Of a stretch of 64,000 nt of DNA, positions 7,695 to 16,201 are shown piece by piece; within the stretch, counting starts at the first letter, position 1, and each line of letters opens with the position of its first letter. The translations under genes were made by a program, and so were the position numbers. The notes under the pieces are model-generated. The model saw only the letters and a program-made list of their open reading frames with translations. It was not told the DNA's origin and made no database searches. The stretch spans positions 1 to 64,000 of the forward strand of contig JANLZB010000019.1 in assembly GCA_031366005.1 (NCBI GenBank), in the 5' to 3' direction. The stretch comes from JANLUX01 sp031366005. GTDB lineage: Bacteria > Bacteroidota > Bacteroidia > AKYH767-A > OLB10.

Positions 7695-8831
7695 TTACCT
7701 CCACTCTTTCAACAGCATATTAATCACACAGCGTGAAAAAATGTTGGCGTCAGGAAATTCGTGATTCAAATATTTCTGATGAATACTTTCAATGTAATTA
7801 TTCTTAAACAAGAGATTAATATCACGCAAAATTTTTTCTCTCTTTTCTTTTTCTACAATTATCATTGATGCTAACTGAGCAGCATCTATGTTTTTAAGAG
7901 AATCAGGTAATGATTCAGGATTTATTTTTTCCAGTGAGCCATAAGATGATTTTATATAGTCAACCAAATCCCAATACGACTGTGTGTTTTGAAATCTTGA
8001 ACTTTGTTTATACCATGCACGCTGATAATAATTTGCAACTCCTGATAAATGCAAAGCCGAATCAAGCGCATTCATCCTGCGATAATTTTGTTTTCCATAT
8101 TCTCCATGATAGATATATGTTCTGTTGAGTTGATGGTTTAATTCTATCAGTTGATTATAATTCATCGCTAAATCCATCACTACATCTTTTTTACCAACAG
8201 CAATTTCGCTTTGGAAACCATGAGTTAAATCAGCAATTCTCCTCCACCCTATTATCGCATCCAATTGCGCTTTTCCTTTGCTCACAACAAATAAAGAATT
8301 CACTACAATATGTTGCTTCACCAACTGCTCACAGGTTTTTTCCTGGTCAACACCGCGAACGGATGCAAGCCCATTGCCAACAATAAAAATTATTTTAGAA
8401 TTATTTTTTTCCTTTCCCCAATTCATCTCATTCATAGCCACTGTCAGCGCAGCATTCACATATTGATCTCCTTTCTCAATTGCCGGTTTTAGTTTGTATA
8501 ACTCATAAGCAAGTGAATCGAAATCATTAGTTAAATCAGAAAGCACTTTAACATATGCCGTTTCTTTACCAAAGCTTGGTCGCGAAAAACCTATTACACC
8601 TATCCGTAACTCAGGAACAGGTTCCATTGCATGTGCCTGGTTAATTATGGTCCATAGTTGCTCTCTAACATCATCAATCAAACCATTGGTGCTTCCGCTT
8701 AAGTCAAGACAAAAAACTATATCCAACGGATGTTGCCTCGCATCTCTCACTGTATTTTTTTTATCTGATGCACTTGTATTTACATACGAGAGTATCGTTA
8801 GCAAAATAAATATTCTTTTAATATAAGTCAT
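7695..8831 (-). CDS. secreted VWA-domain protein
   Basis: A 378-residue protein with an N-terminal signal segment (RIFILLTILSYVNTSAS) and a von Willebrand factor A domain from about residue 36. The metal-ion adhesion motif DxSxS is intact (D43, S45, S47 in CLDLSGSTNG), and downstream blocks IGVIGFSRPSF and KIIFIVGNGLASVRGVD follow the usual VWA strand order. The C-terminal 170 residues are helical and of unknown fold. No T9SS sorting domain or second membrane segment is seen, so it probably acts in the periplasm as a metal-dependent protein-binding module. Partners are unknown. It converges on psd, leaving only 12 bases between the stop codons. Confidence 0.82.
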   Translation of the reverse strand: MTYIKRIFILLTILSYVNTSASDKKNTVRDARQHPLDIVFCLDLSGSTNGLIDDVREQLWTIINQAHAMEPVPELRIGVIGFSRPSFGKETAYVKVLSDLTNDFDSLAYELYKLKPAIEKGDQYVNAALTVAMNEMNWGKEKNNSKIIFIVGNGLASVRGVDQEKTCEQLVKQHIVVNSLFVVSKGKAQLDAIIGWRRIADLTHGFQSEIAVGKKDVVMDLAMNYNQLIELNHQLNRTYIYHGEYGKQNYRRMNALDSALHLSGVANYYQRAWYKQSSRFQNTQSYWDLVDYIKSSYGSLEKINPESLPDSLKNIDAAQLASMIIVEKEKREKILRDINLLFKNNYIESIHQKYLNHEFPDANIFSRCVINMLLKEWR

Positions 8832-8873
8832 TGTTATCCTGAAGTAATAATTAATTATACGCTGAACATTTTT

Positions 8874-9548
8874 TTAGGATATACTTTTTAAAAAATTAAT
8901 TATCGTGAGTTGCAGATTATCCAAAGCAAGTTGAATATTCCATTTGGATTTATCGCGTTTCTCTACATAATTCGAAATACTTCTAAGCTGAACACAATAC
9001 ATTTTATGATAAAGGCACGCATAAAAAAATGCTGCACCTTCCATCGTTTCCACATCAGCTTTTGTGTGTGTTAAAAGTTTTGCTATTGATTCCTCATTTC
9101 CATGAACTTTATTAACGGTAATACCAACCACGTTTTTTAGATTGATAAGCTGTTGCTGATAAGGATGTATTGCAACTAATTTTCTATTGTGAAACGGAAA
9201 CTCATTTTTATCTGATAAACCCAGCTCATAAATATCAAGGAATGATTGATCGTCCTCAGCACCTAAATCTTCAACAGCATCTGAACTCACCATCACTACT
9301 TCACCCAATTGTAATCGCTTATTCAAAGCACCTGCCAGACCTATATTTAAAATCAAATCATACTTATTTTCTTTCAAGCACATTCCAAGATGAAAAGCAG
9401 TCAACATCATTCCTACACCGGTAATTAAAACATCAACCTCATGTTTATCAGTATCAACAGAAAAATGTGTTCCTGCTTTCGCAGATAAAATATCTTTCGA
9501 TAAAAAAGAAACTTCTCCGGGAGTTGCACTAACGATAAGAATGCGCAT
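8874..9548 (-). CDS. mqnB: futalosine hydrolase
   Basis: Nucleosidase of the MTA/SAH phosphorylase family that removes hypoxanthine (or adenine) in the futalosine route to menaquinone. Visible marks are the start MRILIVSATPGEVSF, the LNIGLAGAL purine-binding loop, VMVSSDAVEDLGAED and the C-terminal METMEGAAFFYACL with the catalytic-type glutamate. A longer frame opens at 9569, but the preceding seven residues (MIILLLL) are not family-like and the ATG at 9548 follows the promoter core at 9558-9565 properly. No other mqn gene is seen in the window. 5'-methylthioadenosine nucleosidase is the alternative; the SATPGEV start favours futalosine hydrolase. Confidence 0.83.
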   Translation of the reverse strand: MRILIVSATPGEVSFLSKDILSAKAGTHFSVDTDKHEVDVLITGVGMMLTAFHLGMCLKENKYDLILNIGLAGALNKRLQLGEVVMVSSDAVEDLGAEDDQSFLDIYELGLSDKNEFPFHNRKLVAIHPYQQQLINLKNVVGITVNKVHGNEESIAKLLTHTKADVETMEGAAFFYACLYHKMYCVQLRSISNYVEKRDKSKWNIQLALDNLQLTIINFLKSIS

Positions 9549-9557
9549 AAGAAGAAG

Positions 9558-9565
9558 CAAAATTA
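9558..9565 (-). promoter_or_regulatory. TAnnTTTG promoter core for mqnB
   Basis: Minus-strand TAATTTTG lies nine bases before the chosen ATG at 9548, and supports that start over the upstream one. Confidence 0.5.
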
Positions 9566-9603
9566 TCAAATCCGACTCTCAAAATCTCAAAAACAAAATA
9601 GAT

Positions 9604-9611
9604 TAACTTTG
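9604..9611 (+). promoter_or_regulatory. TAnnTTTG promoter core for the pterin synthase-folE pair
   Basis: TAACTTTG lies 27 bases before the ATG at 9639; it is divergent from the mqnB promoter. Confidence 0.55.
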
Positions 9612-9638
9612 CCCCTTATTGAAAATTAAGAGTAAGAA

Positions 9639-10058
9639 ATGGTATTTATTACACGAAGAGAACGATTTAATGCCGCACATAAACTTTACAGGTCAGAGTG
9701 GAGTGATGAAAAAAATCTGGAAGTATTTGGCAAATGCAGCAATCCTAACTGGCACGGCCATAACTATGAATTGTTTGTTACCGTTAAAGGAAAACCTCAT
9801 GCTGAAACAGGATTTGTAATTGACCTTAAACAGTTAAGTGAATTGATTAAAGAAAAAATAATTATTCCGCTCGATCACCGAAATATTAACCTTGACGTAG
9901 ATTTTATGAAAGGCAGAATTGCTTCCACAGAAATACTTGCGGTAACCATTTGGGAACAATTGGAAGATGGTATTAAAAGCCGCGGAGGAATATTACATTC
10001 CATTCGTTTGCATGAAACAGAAAATAATTATGTAGAATATTTTGGTGATAAAATTTAA
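9639..10058 (+). CDS. 6-pyruvoyl-tetrahydropterin synthase / QueD family protein
   Basis: A 139-residue enzyme that acts on dihydroneopterin triphosphate, the product of FolE encoded next door. The zinc ligands H14 (RFNAAHKL), H39 and H41 (NWHGHNYEL) are present, as is the catalytic-type cysteine C33 in GKCSNPN, the LDHRNIN loop and the pterin-anchoring glutamate in RLHETENNYVEY. The length and intact motifs fit a working enzyme. The family includes both PTPS (tetrahydrobiopterin) and QueD (6-carboxytetrahydropterin, for queuosine); no queC or queE is adjacent, so the branch cannot be decided here. The folE gene begins 33 bases downstream and the two should be co-transcribed. Confidence 0.9.
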   Translation: MVFITRRERFNAAHKLYRSEWSDEKNLEVFGKCSNPNWHGHNYELFVTVKGKPHAETGFVIDLKQLSELIKEKIIIPLDHRNINLDVDFMKGRIASTEILAVTIWEQLEDGIKSRGGILHSIRLHETENNYVEYFGDKI

Positions 10059-10091
10059 AATAAAATTATTTTGGCAAAGAAAAAAATTTCG

Positions 10092-10709
10092 ATGAGTGAA
10101 CAGAATGAAATGGATGGCTATGAAAAAATAGACCTTTATAATCCGGATCTTGTTGAAAGTATTTCAAAAAAATACAGAGAAATTCTTGGTGAACTTGGTG
10201 AAGATCCCGAGCGTGAAGGCTTATTAAAAACACCAGAACGTGTTGCAAAGTCATTGCAGTTTCTCACACATGGTTATGATCTTAATCCAAAAGATATTTT
10301 AAATTCTGCAAAGTTTCGTGAGGATTACAAGCAGATGGTTATTGTAAAGGACATTGAAATTTATTCTTTATGCGAACATCATCTTTTACCTTTTTTTGGC
10401 AAAGCACACGTTGCATACATCCCCAATAATTACATTGTTGGCTTAAGTAAAATTCCACGTGTAGTGGATGCGTATGCAAGAAGATTACAGGTACAGGAAC
10501 GCTTGACCACCGAAATCCGTGATGCCATACAGGATACTTTGCAACCTTTGGGAGTTGCAGTGGTAATTGAAGCATCACACCTTTGCATGCAAATGCGGGG
10601 CATACAAAAACAAAATTCAATCACCACTACTTCGGCATTCACAGGTGAGTTTGAAAATGACAGAACGCGAAGTGAGTTCATTAGTTTGATCCGCGCAAGA
10701 TTGCATTGA
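10092..10709 (+). CDS. folE: GTP cyclohydrolase I
   Basis: Opens GTP to 7,8-dihydroneopterin triphosphate, the first step to folate and other pterins. From the ATG at 10092 it has 205 residues; an in-frame TTG at 10071 would add seven (MAKKKIS), and cannot be ruled out. The family signature is intact: EGLLKTPERVAKS, the zinc site CEHHLLPFFGKAHVAYIP, KIPRVVDAYARRLQVQERLT, and the HLCMQMRGIQKQNS block carrying the third zinc ligand. It lies directly behind the pterin synthase gene that uses its product, a functional pair. It is followed by a GTTGTT-type repeat and then fabD. Confidence 0.95.
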   Translation: MSEQNEMDGYEKIDLYNPDLVESISKKYREILGELGEDPEREGLLKTPERVAKSLQFLTHGYDLNPKDILNSAKFREDYKQMVIVKDIEIYSLCEHHLLPFFGKAHVAYIPNNYIVGLSKIPRVVDAYARRLQVQERLTTEIRDAIQDTLQPLGVAVVIEASHLCMQMRGIQKQNSITTTSAFTGEFENDRTRSEFISLIRARLH

Positions 10710-10745
10710 GTTGTTGAGTTGTTAGGTTGTTAAGTTGTTGGGATT
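10708..10745. repeat. GTTGTTGAG/TAAG simple repeat
   Basis: Four to five degenerate copies of GAGTTGTT(A/G)(G/A) follow the folE stop. This is strand-asymmetric, low-complexity sequence without a complementary arm; no coding function is suggested. Confidence 0.55.
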
Positions 10746-10769
10746 TTATTTAACTGTAAACTAAAATAT

Positions 10770-11639
10770 ATGAAAGCATACATTTTTCCCGGACAGGGAT
10801 CTCAGTTTGTTGGAATGGGTAAGGACCTATATGAAAGTTCATCATCTGCAAAAGAGTTATTTGAACAGGCAAACAATATTATCGGTTTCAGAATTTCTGA
10901 TCTGATGTTTGCAGGCACTGATGAGGATCTCAAGCAAACTAAAGTTACACAACCCGCTATATTTATTCATTCAGTAGTACAGGCTTTAACGTCAGGCGAC
11001 AGTTTTAAACCTGAGATGGTTGCAGGTCATTCATTGGGAGAATTTTCTGCTCTTGTTGCTAACGCGGCATTGAGTTTTGAAGATGGTTTACGTTTAGTAA
11101 TTGAACGTGCCAATGCAATGCAGTCAGCATGCGAACAGCAACCTGGAACGATGGCAGCAGTGCTGGGATTGGAAGATGAAAAGGTGGAAGAAATATGCGC
11201 ATCAATTGATAAAATTGTGGTGCCTGCCAATTATAATTGTCCGGGCCAGTTAGTGATATCAGGTTCAATAGAAGGAGTGAAAGAAGCTTGTGAAAAATTA
11301 ATTGCAGCAGGTGCAAAACGTGCCTTGATGTTGAATGTTGGAGGAGCATTTCACTCACCACTGATGGAACCTGCAAGAGAACGATTAGCAGCGGCAATTG
11401 AGAAAACAATTTTTAATACACCACGCTGCGCAGTTTATCAGAATGCAACTGCCACTCCACATTCAAATCCTGGTGAGATAAAACAAAACCTAATTGCACA
11501 ACTTACTGCGCCAGTCCGCTGGACGCAATCCATTCAACGGATGATGCAGGATGGAGCCACTTCATTTACTGAAGTAGGACCAGGAAAAGTTTTGCAGGGG
11601 TTGGTTAAAAAAATTAATAAAGAAGCAGTGATTGCGTGA
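10770..11639 (+). CDS. fabD: malonyl-CoA:ACP transacylase
   Basis: Loads malonate from CoA onto acyl carrier protein for fatty acid synthesis. The 289 residues match the family. The start YIFPGQGSQFVGMGKDL gives the oxyanion region, the nucleophile is S88 in AGHSLGEFSAL, R113 in VIERANAMQ binds the malonyl carboxylate, and H195 in GGAFHSPLM completes the dyad; GPGKVLQGL is near the C-terminus. The gene is separated from acpP-fabF by 9.8 kb, so the fab genes are not in one operon here. A repeat separates it from folE. Confidence 0.95.
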   Translation: MKAYIFPGQGSQFVGMGKDLYESSSSAKELFEQANNIIGFRISDLMFAGTDEDLKQTKVTQPAIFIHSVVQALTSGDSFKPEMVAGHSLGEFSALVANAALSFEDGLRLVIERANAMQSACEQQPGTMAAVLGLEDEKVEEICASIDKIVVPANYNCPGQLVISGSIEGVKEACEKLIAAGAKRALMLNVGGAFHSPLMEPARERLAAAIEKTIFNTPRCAVYQNATATPHSNPGEIKQNLIAQLTAPVRWTQSIQRMMQDGATSFTEVGPGKVLQGLVKKINKEAVIA

Positions 11640-11735
11640 GTAGATTAAAGTTAAAGTAGTTAGTAAAAAGAAAATAATTTTATTTATGTCAGCGAATCAA
11701 CTTCAAACTTCACACTTTAAACTTTAATATATCTT
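11640..11735. repeat. weak AT-rich inverted repeat between fabD and purB
   Basis: The gap contains AGATTAAAGTTAAAG near its left end and CACTTTAAACTTTAAT near its right end, which can pair imperfectly. It resembles the other intergenic repeats of this window but is the least regular one. Confidence 0.35.
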
Positions 11736-11737
11736 CA

Positions 11738-13090
11738 ATGGAACTGAACACACTCAATGCTATTTCTCCTGTTGATGGACGCTATCGGAAAACTTGCGAA
11801 GAGCTTGCTTTGTATTTCAGCGAGGAAGCATTGATGCGTTATCGCGTAATGGTAGAAGTGGAATATTTCATTGAGCTGTGCGAAATACCGTTACCACAAC
11901 TTAAAGATGTGCCAACTGATGTTTTTCCCAAGCTGCAGCAATTGTATCATCATTTTACCCATGAAGATGCTGTAAAAATTAAATCTATTGAAGCAGTAAC
12001 CAATCATGATGTTAAAGCAGTTGAATACTTTATTAAAGAAAAATTTGAACGGTTAGACTTGCATAAATACACAGAGTTCGTTCACTTTGGATTGACATCA
12101 CAGGACATTAACAACACTGCTATTCCGCTGTCATTAAAAGAATCCGTACATCATATTTACCTACCGATAATAAAAGCTGTTTGCGACAAGCTTGCACAGG
12201 TAAGCCGTGAATGGATAAATATCCCCATGCTTGCAAGAACGCATGGTCAACCGGCATCCCCTACGCTACTTGGTAAAGAGATTTATGTTTTTCATCATCG
12301 CATTATCACTCAATTAGAACTGATGCAAAAAGTTGCCTGCACTGCAAAGTTTGGTGGAGCTACCGGAAATTTCAATGCTCACCATGTTGCTTTTCCCGAT
12401 ATTGACTGGATGGATTTTTCTGATGGGTTTATCACACGGCTCGGGCTTACACGAAGTACATATACAACGCAAATAGAACATTACGATAACATGGCTGCCA
12501 CGTTTGATGCAATGAAACGCATCAATACCATCCTGATTGATTTATGCCGTGACTGCTGGACATATATTTCAATGAATTATTTTACACAGAAAGTAGTTGC
12601 TGACGAAGTGGGCTCTTCCGCAATGCCGCATAAAGTAAATCCAATTGATTTTGAAAATGCTGAGGGAAATTTAGGAATGGCAAATGCGCTGTTAGAACAT
12701 TTTGCTGCCAAACTTCCTATCTCACGCTTGCAAAGAGATTTAACTGATAGCACTGTGCTACGCAACCTTGGTGTTCCGTTTGCACACACGCTCATTGCTG
12801 CGAAATCATTGTTAAAAGGTTTGGATAAAATATCAGTGAACCGTGATGCAGTAAAACAAGATCTTGAAAACAACTGGGCTGTAGTAGCAGAAGCGATTCA
12901 AACCGTTTTGCGAAAAGAAGGGGTAAGCAATCCTTATGAATTATTAAAAGGCCTTACTCGTACAGGAAAGAAAATCAATAAGCAAAGCATCCAGGATTTT
13001 ATTAATGGCTTGCAAGTGAATGATGATTTAAAAAAAGAATTGCTTTCTATAACACCTGAAAATTACACCGGGATTCATAAAGAGTTTTGA
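11738..13090 (+). CDS. purB: adenylosuccinate lyase
   Basis: Cleaves SAICAR and adenylosuccinate with release of fumarate in purine synthesis. The 450-residue length and the start LNTLNAISPVDGRYRKTCEEL place it in the long (E. coli-like) PurB class. The fumarase/aspartase superfamily signature is clear as SSAMPHKVNPIDFENAEGN, and the catalytic regions EAVTNHDVKAVEYF and HFGLTSQDINNTA and the ARTHGQPASPT block are in their normal order. A strong bidirectional terminator follows the stop codon. No other pur gene is in the window. Confidence 0.96.
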   Translation: MELNTLNAISPVDGRYRKTCEELALYFSEEALMRYRVMVEVEYFIELCEIPLPQLKDVPTDVFPKLQQLYHHFTHEDAVKIKSIEAVTNHDVKAVEYFIKEKFERLDLHKYTEFVHFGLTSQDINNTAIPLSLKESVHHIYLPIIKAVCDKLAQVSREWINIPMLARTHGQPASPTLLGKEIYVFHHRIITQLELMQKVACTAKFGGATGNFNAHHVAFPDIDWMDFSDGFITRLGLTRSTYTTQIEHYDNMAATFDAMKRINTILIDLCRDCWTYISMNYFTQKVVADEVGSSAMPHKVNPIDFENAEGNLGMANALLEHFAAKLPISRLQRDLTDSTVLRNLGVPFAHTLIAAKSLLKGLDKISVNRDAVKQDLENNWAVVAEAIQTVLRKEGVSNPYELLKGLTRTGKKINKQSIQDFINGLQVNDDLKKELLSITPENYTGIHKEF

Positions 13091-13107
13091 ACTTATAGTT
13101 AGTAAAA

Positions 13108-13151
13108 ACAAAGCGCCTGCTGAATTTAAATCAGCAAGCGCTTTGTTTTTT
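13108..13151. terminator. bidirectional terminator between purB and the M43 protease gene
   Basis: CAAAGCGC-(C)-TGCTGA pairs with TCAGCA-AGCGCTTTG around a seven-base loop, followed by six Ts on the plus strand. A-rich sequence on the other side could serve the convergent minus-strand gene. Confidence 0.82.
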
Positions 13152-13164
13152 GAATTAATAATTG

Positions 13165-15300
13165 TTAATCTGTAATCACAAGTTTTTTACAAACACTTGT
13201 TTTGTTGCTCTCAATTTTTATTTGATAAATACCTGACGCTTGTTTTGAAAGATCAAGATTCTCGTGCAAAGTTTGTGTAGCATATTGTTTTTCCATCACA
13301 ATATTTCCCAAAGCATCAGTGATTGTTAACCTGATATTTTCAGTTTCAGCACTACGGATATTTAATTTAAAAATTCCTTTACCCGGATTTGGATAAACTT
13401 CAACATTATTTTCAAATGTATTCGCATTTATTGCCGTTGCATCTTCAACGCTTATATCATCCACATACAAATCATTTTCATAATCAGTAATATTTCTGAA
13501 TTTAATAATGGCTGCATTGGTGGAACTAAACGGTTGAAGACTTATTAATTCCTGTCTCCATTGACTGGCAGTGGGCACAAATTGTACAGTTGAAAAAACG
13601 GGAGTGGTAGTGGTTAAGTTAGTATTGTACTTTTTATAAATCGAAGTAAAAGTTGCACCGCAATCTGTGCTTATTAAAACTTCTAATGTATCAGAGAAAG
13701 GTTGAGGACCTGTAGGATCAGTGTACAGCTGGTAAGCAACCCAAAACTTCAGAACAGGAGCATTGAGAGTAGTGATGTCAAGATTAGGTACTACCAACTC
13801 ATCAATTTCACCGTTTGCTGCATAATTAAAATTATCAATATACATCACGCCTGCACCTGAATGTGTTCCGACATTATTTCGCTCCCACGTAGTTGCACCA
13901 TCAGGGTTATTCAAAGTATAATTGGTGGGTGGAAATGTGGTTGAATTAAAACTTTGTGCAATGGGTGCAGCCTGACCAGCCCCAAGCACGTTGAAGGCAA
14001 TAGTAACAGTATCATTGGCAGGATTAGGATCAGCTATACTATTGGGCAATGTTGTATAAGAAGTAAAAGTATGCGCACCAAGTGTTGTGCTCATTGATGC
14101 AAGCGTAACATTGGTGGTTGCAAGTGATGCCAGGCTGCCTGTCCATGCATAAGTCTGCACTGCTCCGTTATCAAGTTGATAATTAATAGTGGCTGAAGTA
14201 AGCGCTGCACTGCCCCAGTTCCTTATTGTAACAACCGGAACGAAGGTAGTATTGCAGGTGGATTGTGTCGGAGTTACCACTGCGGTAGTTCCTGCATCGT
14301 TAACATTAAAAACTCCTACGCCAGATGAATTGATAAGCGTTGAATAAAAGGTATTAAGTGCTGCTATCATTCGTGTAGCCTGACCTTGTGTAAACATGTT
14401 CATGCAGTTATCATCGGTATAATCCATGTAATTCATAAACATGATTCCGGGAGCAGTAGTTGTACACGCATCAGTAGCAGGAAAAGTTAAACATCCGAAA
14501 TTCAAATCAGCCTGGTTAGGTGTATCATTTACCTGGTCGCTTCCGGTACAAGCACCTCCATCATCAGCCCAGATATGAAACAGGTTGAAGCAATGACCAA
14601 TTTCGTGTGTTGTTGTTCTGCCTAAATCATAAGGAGGTGATACGGTTCCCACTCTTCCAAATGCATCATACAGACACACATATCCAAACGTGTTACTGGG
14701 TGTTGAAGTCGGAAACTCTGCATAACCTAGTAAACCTCCGCCAAGCGGACATACCCAGATGTTGAGATAGGTTGTAACATCCCATGCATCATCACCACCT
14801 TGTGCAGTAAATTTAACAGCGTCATCATCAATAAAAGAAGTAACAGCTGTTGAAACTCTCACAATACCGTTGGTGGGGTTACCGCTAGGATCTCTGCGTG
14901 CAAGCACGAAACGATAAGGCATGCTGCCTGCAATGGATTGCCACACTCCGGGAGTATTCACCGCGTCAGCATTGGTTCTTCCCCAGTCCTCATTTAACAC
15001 ATCAATCTGAGAAATAACCTGTGCATCAGAAATGTTTTGCGATAATGTATTATACACCACATGTACCACAACAGCAATAGTATCCGGTGCTGTGATTGTC
15101 ATCTTTTTGCCGGCTTGGTTAGCAATCCATTTTTGAATCATTCCTTCACCCTTTTGAAACGACTTTGCATATCCGGGTTTATTTTGCATCAGCCATTGAT
15201 GATGATTCATGGTGCCACAGCGATTTGTTGTTTGTGCATTTATTTGCAATGCAGTAATCATAACTGCGATTGTCATTAGTATTTGTTTAAGTGTTTTCAT
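13165..15300 (-). CDS. secreted M43-family zinc metalloprotease with T9SS sorting domain
   Basis: A 711-residue secreted protease related to cytophagalysin/pappalysin. After a signal peptide (LMTIAVMITALQINAQT) and a short propeptide comes the catalytic domain with the zinc site H232-E-I-G-H236-x5-H242 and the Met-turn block MNYMDYTDDNCMNMFT. Residues about 345-450 look like a CARDB-type beta domain, about 450-620 like a MAM/jelly-roll module, and the final 80 residues (VEVYPNPGKGIFKLNI to KKLVITD) are a type A T9SS sorting domain, so the protein should be exported by type IX secretion and held at or released from the surface. The secretion apparatus is not in the window. Expressed alone. Confidence 0.9.
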   Translation of the reverse strand: MKTLKQILMTIAVMITALQINAQTTNRCGTMNHHQWLMQNKPGYAKSFQKGEGMIQKWIANQAGKKMTITAPDTIAVVVHVVYNTLSQNISDAQVISQIDVLNEDWGRTNADAVNTPGVWQSIAGSMPYRFVLARRDPSGNPTNGIVRVSTAVTSFIDDDAVKFTAQGGDDAWDVTTYLNIWVCPLGGGLLGYAEFPTSTPSNTFGYVCLYDAFGRVGTVSPPYDLGRTTTHEIGHCFNLFHIWADDGGACTGSDQVNDTPNQADLNFGCLTFPATDACTTTAPGIMFMNYMDYTDDNCMNMFTQGQATRMIAALNTFYSTLINSSGVGVFNVNDAGTTAVVTPTQSTCNTTFVPVVTIRNWGSAALTSATINYQLDNGAVQTYAWTGSLASLATTNVTLASMSTTLGAHTFTSYTTLPNSIADPNPANDTVTIAFNVLGAGQAAPIAQSFNSTTFPPTNYTLNNPDGATTWERNNVGTHSGAGVMYIDNFNYAANGEIDELVVPNLDITTLNAPVLKFWVAYQLYTDPTGPQPFSDTLEVLISTDCGATFTSIYKKYNTNLTTTTPVFSTVQFVPTASQWRQELISLQPFSSTNAAIIKFRNITDYENDLYVDDISVEDATAINANTFENNVEVYPNPGKGIFKLNIRSAETENIRLTITDALGNIVMEKQYATQTLHENLDLSKQASGIYQIKIESNKTSVCKKLVITD

Positions 15301-15385
15301 TACTTTCTTTTTATGTTTTAGTTACAGTGAATGATATTTTTTTATCAGGATATTTATGTTTTATCAATGAAAGATAGGCAAACTT

Positions 15386-16108
15386 TTATTCCCATCCGTT
15401 TGCAAGCACATCTGCAATATGAATTACTTTTAAAGGATTACCTGATTTAGCAAGCACACCATTTATATGCATCAGGCAATTCATGTCCGTACTGATGATA
15501 TATTCGGCTTTTGTTTTTTCCACACTGCGGATTTTTTCATTGGCTAAACCAACAGCGAGCTTCTCAAATTTATAAGACATATTACCACCGAAACCGCAAC
15601 AAGCCTCAGCCTCATCCATCTCTACTAAATTCAATCCTTTTACTTTGCTTAAAAGTGTGCGAGGTGCATCTTTAATTTTTAATTCTCGCAAAGCATTACA
15701 CGCATCATGAAATGTAGCGGTAGCATTCAGCGTAGCTCCCACATCCGTTACATGCAACACATTCACCAGGAAATCTGAAAATTCATAAATATGTTTTTGC
15801 ACTGATTTGTATTCATTATGCAATGCAGTATTATGAAAAAGTGTTACATAACTATTTTTAATTGTGGAAACACAGGATGATGCCGGAGCAACGATATAAC
15901 GTTCGTCCTGGAATTCGTGAATAAGTTTCTCTCCCACTTCCTTGCAATGATCCCAATAACCATTTTCAAAAGCCGGTTGCCCGCAACAGGTTTGCTCTGG
16001 ATTATAATTAACACCACAACCCAATCGCTCCAGCACTTTAATCATATTGTTGGCAACCTCGGGAAAAAACTGGTCAATATAACAGGGAATGAAAATATCT
16101 ACGATCAT
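15386..16108 (-). CDS. LutA/YkgE-like (Fe-S)-binding oxidoreductase subunit
   Basis: A 240-residue protein made of two cysteine-rich CCG domains: C41-C42 in TCCGQPAFENG and C170-C171 in ACCGFGGNMSYKF, each binding a noncubane iron-sulfur cluster in characterised relatives. Homologues include LutA of the lactate-utilisation complex LutABC and the heterodisulfide reductase B-like subunits. LutB and LutC are not adjacent, so the substrate and partners here are open. The start MIVDIFIPCYIDQF is the family's standard N-terminus. Cytoplasmic. A near-consensus promoter core (TAACTTTA) is about 27 bases upstream. Confidence 0.85.
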   Translation of the reverse strand: MIVDIFIPCYIDQFFPEVANNMIKVLERLGCGVNYNPEQTCCGQPAFENGYWDHCKEVGEKLIHEFQDERYIVAPASSCVSTIKNSYVTLFHNTALHNEYKSVQKHIYEFSDFLVNVLHVTDVGATLNATATFHDACNALRELKIKDAPRTLLSKVKGLNLVEMDEAEACCGFGGNMSYKFEKLAVGLANEKIRSVEKTKAEYIISTDMNCLMHINGVLAKSGNPLKVIHIADVLANGWE

Positions 16109-16201
16109 GTGTAATTTAAAATCTAAAGTTACCTACTAATAAACCACTCTGTACCGAATGTTTTCGTACGATATTCGTTGTATTTGTAAGTCATTCGTTT
16201 A

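Noticed and set aside
10708..10745. GTTGTT repeat considered as a coding or regulatory element.
   Set aside because: Low-complexity units without arms, motif or frame; treated as a simple repeat.
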